From: Burkholderiales bacterium
GTDB lineage: Bacteria; Pseudomonadota; Gammaproteobacteria; Burkholderiales; Burkholderiaceae_C
Reading direction: 5' to 3'
NCBI GenBank assembly: GCA_018969975.1
Contig: JAGWXI010000016.1
Coordinates: 1-41,811, forward strand
Length of the DNA stretch: 41,811 nt
In this document: in pieces, positions 37,619-41,811 of the stretch
How positions within the stretch are numbered: position 1 is the first letter of the stretch
Layout of the letters: each line of letters starts with the position of its first letter
Notes under the pieces: generated by a model
What the model was told of the DNA's origin: nothing
The model's input: only the letters and a program-made list of their open reading frames with translations
Database searches by the model: none
Translations under genes and position numbers: made by a program

Positions 37619-37709
37619 CCCCCACCTATTCAAAAGTAATTATTTAAAACTACAAATAGTTCCATCCCAGAAGCAATTAATTAAAACTTTTAAATTAACA
37701 AAGTGGGGG
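37619..37709. repeat. Long-range inverted repeat in AT-rich gap before tpsB
   Basis: CCCCCAC (37619-37625) and GTGGGGG (37703-37709) are exact complements separated by 77 AT-rich bases, within the roughly 240-base gap between the HiPIP gene and tpsB. The right arm is followed by TTTTT. The role is unknown; possible operator half-sites, a transcript stem or a terminator. No convincing promoter was found in the gap; TTGACT at 37713-37718 lacks a good -10. Confidence 0.45.
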
Positions 37710-37777
37710 TTTTTGACTCAAGTTTAGAGGTCTGCAACCGACATACTTATTGGACATCTAGGAAGAGGACTACACCC

Positions 37778-39718
37778 ATGCGATGGAGCGAGCTTAAATG
37801 CTTGAGGCAAGCCAAGCCAACACGTTTTGCTTTTAAGTGTGCAAGGACTGCGCTCGCCTTAGCGACCGTGGTCAGCTTGTCTATTCCTGCCTATGCCCAA
37901 GGACCAGTGACTGATATGGACAACTGGATTCGGTTTCCACCGCGCCCACGCACGCCAGCACCTGCGCCATCTGAAGCTGCGAACGTAACTCCAACCACCC
38001 AAGCAACTCCAAAAGCTACACCTGCCATCTCTCCAACTCCTGCCTCTGCCCCAAAACCTGCACCAACCCCTCCTCCTAATCCACGCGACAGTTGGGTGCA
38101 ATTTCCGATACGCTCCGCTGCGCCTGCTGTCATGAATGTTCCGCCGCCTGAAATTCAAGCCCCACCAACTAGAGCGCCGCTTGAACAGGCTGCTGGTAAT
38201 CCAAAAATAAAAAAATTTAGCTTTAAAGGAAACCAACGCATCACTGAACTTGAACTTTCACGCGTAGTTGAGAAATATATTGGCATAACGATCAATACGG
38301 ATGTATTGGTGCAAGCCACAGAAGCCGTCAACAACACCTACCGAAAAATGGGTTACCTGGCATTTGCTGAAATGCCCAATCAAGATCTAACAGATGGCAA
38401 CGTGTTGATCCAAATTGCAGAAGCACGTTTTTCGGGTTCTGTGGTGGAAGACCCCACAGGGCAACTTAACAAAACCAAATTGGTGCAAAACACCATCGAG
38501 CATCAACAACCCGTAAATTCTTTGATTGATTTAAAAGCAATCGATAAAGCGTCTTCGGTCATAACGGAATTACCTGGTGTAAAAGCCAACGTCAGCCTTC
38601 GACCTGGCGCAAATAGTGGAGAAACTGAAGCAGTTGCCACCATTTCCGAAGGCAAGAAGATAGAAGGCAATGTTTCTCTAGACAGTGCGGGCGCAAAGTC
38701 TATCGGGGAACTTCGTGCACTAGGAAAGGCAACCCTCAACAACCCTTTAGGCTTGGCTGACACAGCAGACGTGCAGGCTGTCCACAGCAAGGGCATGGAT
38801 TTCATGCGAGTGGGCTACAGCCTGCCAGTGGGTTATTCGGGTTGGCGCGCAGGTATCAATGCCACTAATTCGCAATACCACCTTGTTTCCTCTGAATTTA
38901 GATCATTGAATGCAAAAGGTCCCTCTAGTTCGCAAGGTATTGACCTATCGATTCCGTTAGCGCGAGAAAGAGAGATGCAAATGTCACTGCAATTTGCCTT
39001 TGATCAAAAGAGGTTTAGAAATGAAGCAGCCAATGAAGTGCAGTCGCAATACCGAGGAACGGCACTAACCAGCACACTCAGTGGCAGCTTCTCACAAAAT
39101 GCATACTCCACTACCTCTGGTCAGGCGCAATTTGTTCGAGGAACGATAGACTTATCCGGGTCCACTGCAGCCCATATCAGCAGCGATAGCAGCACTGTGC
39201 AAACCGCTGGAAACTATGCCAAGCTGAAATTCAATGTTTCCCAAAAACTTGACTTTGACTCGAAAAACTCAGGACTGATAAGTCTGCAATCGCAATTCGC
39301 CAATAAAAACCTTGATAGCTCAGAAAAGTTCTACTTGGGCGGCATGCAGGGTGTGCGCGCTTACCCAAGCAATGAAGCAGGTGGAAGCCTAGGTAATTTA
39401 GTCACCATGGAATGGCAGCGTCAATTGAATTGGCAAGATAACCGATGGACTGCTTCTGGTTTTGTTGATTATGGTGATGTAACCATCAATCGAAATAACA
39501 ACTACTTAGGTGCAAGCAGTCTTAATCAATACAGCTTGAGTGGCTATGGTGTATGGCTAGGAGGTAGCATCCCAAGCAGCCAAGGCATTTCTACTTGGCG
39601 CTTGATTTGGTCGCATCGTCTGGGTAACAATCCAGGCGCAAACAGCACCACGGGAGCCGACCAAGACGGCACCAAGGTACTCAACCGATTCCGCTTCAGC
39701 CTTAACCACGCGTTTTGA
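37778..39718 (+). CDS. Two-partner secretion transporter, ShlB/FhaC/HecB family (TpsB)
   Basis: 646 residues. An Omp85-superfamily outer-membrane barrel that exports its TpsA partner. Signal peptide 1-40 (cut after AYA); a Pro/Ala/Thr-rich segment (55-103) bracketed by two copies of a D-x-W-[IV]-x-F-P motif at 48-54 and 104-110; POTRA domain from 143 (KIKKFSFKGNQRITELELS); ShlB barrel from about 300 with the conserved VRAYPSNEAGG loop near 526; terminal Phe for barrel insertion. The start was set at ATG 37778, preceded by a GGAAGAGG region; the frame upstream to 37703 has no signal-peptide-like start. tpsA follows three bases later in the same frame. Confidence 0.93.
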   Translation: MRWSELKCLRQAKPTRFAFKCARTALALATVVSLSIPAYAQGPVTDMDNWIRFPPRPRTPAPAPSEAANVTPTTQATPKATPAISPTPASAPKPAPTPPPNPRDSWVQFPIRSAAPAVMNVPPPEIQAPPTRAPLEQAAGNPKIKKFSFKGNQRITELELSRVVEKYIGITINTDVLVQATEAVNNTYRKMGYLAFAEMPNQDLTDGNVLIQIAEARFSGSVVEDPTGQLNKTKLVQNTIEHQQPVNSLIDLKAIDKASSVITELPGVKANVSLRPGANSGETEAVATISEGKKIEGNVSLDSAGAKSIGELRALGKATLNNPLGLADTADVQAVHSKGMDFMRVGYSLPVGYSGWRAGINATNSQYHLVSSEFRSLNAKGPSSSQGIDLSIPLAREREMQMSLQFAFDQKRFRNEAANEVQSQYRGTALTSTLSGSFSQNAYSTTSGQAQFVRGTIDLSGSTAAHISSDSSTVQTAGNYAKLKFNVSQKLDFDSKNSGLISLQSQFANKNLDSSEKFYLGGMQGVRAYPSNEAGGSLGNLVTMEWQRQLNWQDNRWTASGFVDYGDVTINRNNNYLGASSLNQYSLSGYGVWLGGSIPSSQGISTWRLIWSHRLGNNPGANSTTGADQDGTKVLNRFRFSLNHAF

Positions 39719-39721
39719 TAT

Positions 39722-41811
39722 ATGAAGTATTTGCTGCTACAGGGATTGCGCTGGTGTATGTTGTCGATGGCAGTTTCTGCATCGGCACAAGTCAGTACGC
39801 CTGTTGCCAGCACGCAATTGCCCACTGGTGGCAAAGTGGTGACTGGCACAGCGAGTATTCAGTCTGTCGGTAATGTGCTCAACATCAACCAAAGCAGCCA
39901 ACGCTCTGCCATCAATTGGAATACGTTTAACGTTGGCAGCGGTGCCAAAGTCAATTTCATTCAGCCTTCTGCTAGCTCTGTCACGTTGAACCGCGTTTTA
40001 GATACCAATGGCAGCCAGATATTGGGCAGCATTAGCGCCAATGGACAAGTGTTTATCAGCAACCCCAACGGGGTTTTGTTTGGCCCGAACTCGCAAGTCA
40101 ATGTAGGCGGATTGATCGCCACCACACAAAACATCAGCGTAGATGACTTTATGGCGGGTAAATCCACCTTCGAAGGCACGGGTGCAGCAGGTGCTGTGGT
40201 GAACCAAGGCACATTAGAAGCCGCATTGGGTGGATACATTGCGTTACTCGCTCCTTCTGTGCGTAACGAAGGCGTTGTGTTGGCGCGTGAAGGTACGGTG
40301 GCATTTGCAGCGAGCGACAAAACCGTTGTGCAATTCAATGGGCCACAGCTCGTAACGGTGATGGTGGATAAACCTGTGTTGGATGCGCTTGTAGAAAACA
40401 AGCAAATGGTGCGCGCGGATGGTGGATTAGTGATTTTTTCTGCGCGTAGTGCAAATGCGGTTTTGAGTTCTGTGATTAGGAATACGGGGACGGTGCAAGC
40501 TAACACCATAGTAAATAAACAAGGCCGCATCATGCTTGAGGGCGGAACGCAAGGTGTGGTGGAAGTGGGCGGAACGCTACAAGCCTCTGGTATTGATGCA
40601 GGCACGCAAGGTGGCACGATTAGCGCAACGGGAGATAAGGTAAGCGTTGTTTCTGGCGCACTGCTAGAGGCTACAGGTCAGGCAGGCGGGGGTAATGTGT
40701 TGGTTGGCGGAGGTTGGCAAGGTAGTGACCCCACTATTCAATCCGCTAACGCTGTCAATATTGCTTCCGGTGCTGTTCTTAATGCTTCTGCTATTCAAAA
40801 CGGTAAGGGCGGAACAGTAGTGGCTTGGTCTGATACGCAAAACAGTGCTGGAGTTACCAAGGTTCAAGGTACTTTGTTAGCCCGAGGGGGCGCAGAGGGA
40901 GGCGATGGGGGAAGGATTGAGACTTCGGGGCGTTGGATATCGACTGGCGGGGCTTCAGGGGATGCAAGCGCAGCAAAGGGCAATGGAGGCCAGTGGTTGT
41001 TTGACCCCTATGACGTTGACATTATTTCTACCCCCGGCGTAACTAACCAGGCTACGAATACCGCAAATACCTGGTCACCGGTTGGAAACAGCTCTACTAT
41101 TCTCAATAGTGACATTACAAGTCTATTAAATGCTGGAACTAGCGTCACCGTTTTAGTTCCAACAACAGGAGGTGGCGGTCTTTCAGGCAACATCAAAGTA
41201 AGTGCCCCCATCATTCAGCAGGCTGCTAGTCCATCAGCTAACCTAACGCTAAGTGCCTATAGAAATTTACTTATTGATCAACCAATTACTCTTTCTGGCA
41301 GCACGGGCACCCTACAACTTACTGCAGGCACTGGATCAAGTGCACTAGGTTATATATCTATCGATAACGCAATTACTGCAAATACAGTCAGTGTGGATAA
41401 TTTTGCCAGCGGGCCAGTTACGCAATCATTTCCGATCTCGGCAAATAATCTACGAATTAGCGCACCACTCTCAAATGTAACGCTGAACGATACATCTAAT
41501 CAAATCGGTGCTTTAGCTGCAAACGTTCAGTCCTTGAGTATCAAGACTAATCAAGGTGTTGACAGAGGTAGTTTGTATGGCAGTGGAATGGCAGTAGGAG
41601 TTGTTGGTGATTTAACTGGGGTAACAGCTACAGGCGACATAGCTATGTCTGTAATGAACGGTAATTTATTTGTAGATAAAAGCATCACAACCACAAGCAC
41701 CACAACAACAGCATTAAAACTGAATGCAGGCGCATCATTGAATACCGGCGCGTATAGCGGAAGTAACAGTGTCAATAACCCCTATGGGCCAAACATCATT
41801 CTTGCAAATAA
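39722..41811 (+). CDS. Filamentous-hemagglutinin-type exoprotein (TpsA), 3' end outside window
   Basis: An open frame of 696 codons without stop to the right edge. Signal peptide 1-22 (cut after ASA), then the TPS secretion domain with LPTGGKVVTGTASI, NWNTFNVG (65-72), NPNGVLFGP (114-122) and a Gly/Ser-rich parallel-beta-helix region. WLFDPYDVDI at 425-434 is the motif that follows the TPS domain in many large adhesins, before Thr/Ser/Asn-rich repeats. It is probably a surface adhesin, hemagglutinin or contact-dependent toxin, decided by its missing C-terminus. The start is preceded by TGA-TAT with no ribosome-binding site, so translation probably depends on tpsB termination. Confidence 0.93.
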   Translation, partial: MKYLLLQGLRWCMLSMAVSASAQVSTPVASTQLPTGGKVVTGTASIQSVGNVLNINQSSQRSAINWNTFNVGSGAKVNFIQPSASSVTLNRVLDTNGSQILGSISANGQVFISNPNGVLFGPNSQVNVGGLIATTQNISVDDFMAGKSTFEGTGAAGAVVNQGTLEAALGGYIALLAPSVRNEGVVLAREGTVAFAASDKTVVQFNGPQLVTVMVDKPVLDALVENKQMVRADGGLVIFSARSANAVLSSVIRNTGTVQANTIVNKQGRIMLEGGTQGVVEVGGTLQASGIDAGTQGGTISATGDKVSVVSGALLEATGQAGGGNVLVGGGWQGSDPTIQSANAVNIASGAVLNASAIQNGKGGTVVAWSDTQNSAGVTKVQGTLLARGGAEGGDGGRIETSGRWISTGGASGDASAAKGNGGQWLFDPYDVDIISTPGVTNQATNTANTWSPVGNSSTILNSDITSLLNAGTSVTVLVPTTGGGGLSGNIKVSAPIIQQAASPSANLTLSAYRNLLIDQPITLSGSTGTLQLTAGTGSSALGYISIDNAITANTVSVDNFASGPVTQSFPISANNLRISAPLSNVTLNDTSNQIGALAANVQSLSIKTNQGVDRGSLYGSGMAVGVVGDLTGVTATGDIAMSVMNGNLFVDKSITTTSTTTTALKLNAGASLNTGAYSGSNSVNNPYGPNIILAN

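Noticed and set aside
39961-40617. Long antisense open frame inside tpsA
   Set aside because: It is Pro/Thr/Ser-rich, mirrors the Gly/Asn/Thr codon bias of the exoprotein strand, has no recognizable domain and no ribosome-binding site.

Overview
The window is a chromosomal segment from a betaproteobacterium, most likely Burkholderiales and probably a Comamonadaceae-type freshwater bacterium. The evidence is the gene content and order: rpsF-priB-rpsR-rplI-dnaB, surE-pcm-nlpD-rlmD, alaA-hom-thrC joined to molybdenum-cofactor genes, a Lys/Ala-tailed SWIB protein, and a periplasmic HiPIP. Base composition is moderate and looks even until about 37.5 kb. The genus is an inference. I see no rRNA, tRNA, CRISPR array, prophage or insertion sequence. 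No stretch over about 300 bases lacks a gene; the longest gaps are about 240 bp (37539-37777) and 206 bp (22318-22523).

Layout. 0.1-0.5 kb: SWIB/histone-tail protein, ending in a bidirectional terminator. 0.6-6.2 kb (minus): clpB with a sigma-32-like promoter, then an MFS transporter and an acetolactate-synthase-like ThDP enzyme. 6.3-12.7 kb (minus): alaA-hom-thrC-mobB-moeA-moaD-moaE, a chain joined mostly by ATGA or TGATG overlaps that links alanine/threonine synthesis to molybdopterin synthesis. 12.8-15.5 kb (plus): a Mth938-like protein, the peroxiredoxin Bcp and a PIN-PhoH ATPase. 15.5-21 kb (minus): ppsA, then rpsF-priB-rpsR-rplI-dnaB, with two DnaA boxes just before dnaB. 21-23.2 kb: ppsR (plus, divergent from its target ppsA), a GlcG-like protein (minus) and a Bax-inhibitor-1 family membrane protein (plus). 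23.3-27 kb (minus): surE-pcm-nlpD-rlmD, without rpoS at this locus. 27.1-28.1 kb: a quinone oxidoreductase.

28.1-34.4 kb (minus) is a nucleotide-sugar operon, ugd-manC-rfbB-rfbD-rfbA-rfbC, making UDP-glucuronate, GDP-mannose and dTDP-rhamnose. It is divergent from galU (34.5 kb), whose stop overlaps an L-arabinonate-dehydratase-type IlvD/Edd enzyme. GalU makes the UDP-glucose used by Ugd, so the two arms form one sugar-precursor module. No glycosyltransferase or polymerase is present, so the polymer is assembled by genes elsewhere.

37.2-41.8 kb: a HiPIP gene with a strong terminator, an AT-rich intergenic region with a long-range inverted repeat, then a two-partner secretion pair: a TpsB outer-membrane transporter and the start of a large TpsA exoprotein that runs off the right edge. 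The most unusual details are the paired DnaA boxes before dnaB, the coupled alaA-thr-moco chain, the duplicated W-x-F-P motif in TpsB, the same-frame tpsB/tpsA junction, and the missing rpoS between nlpD and rlmD. I did not find a clearly new defence or mobile system.
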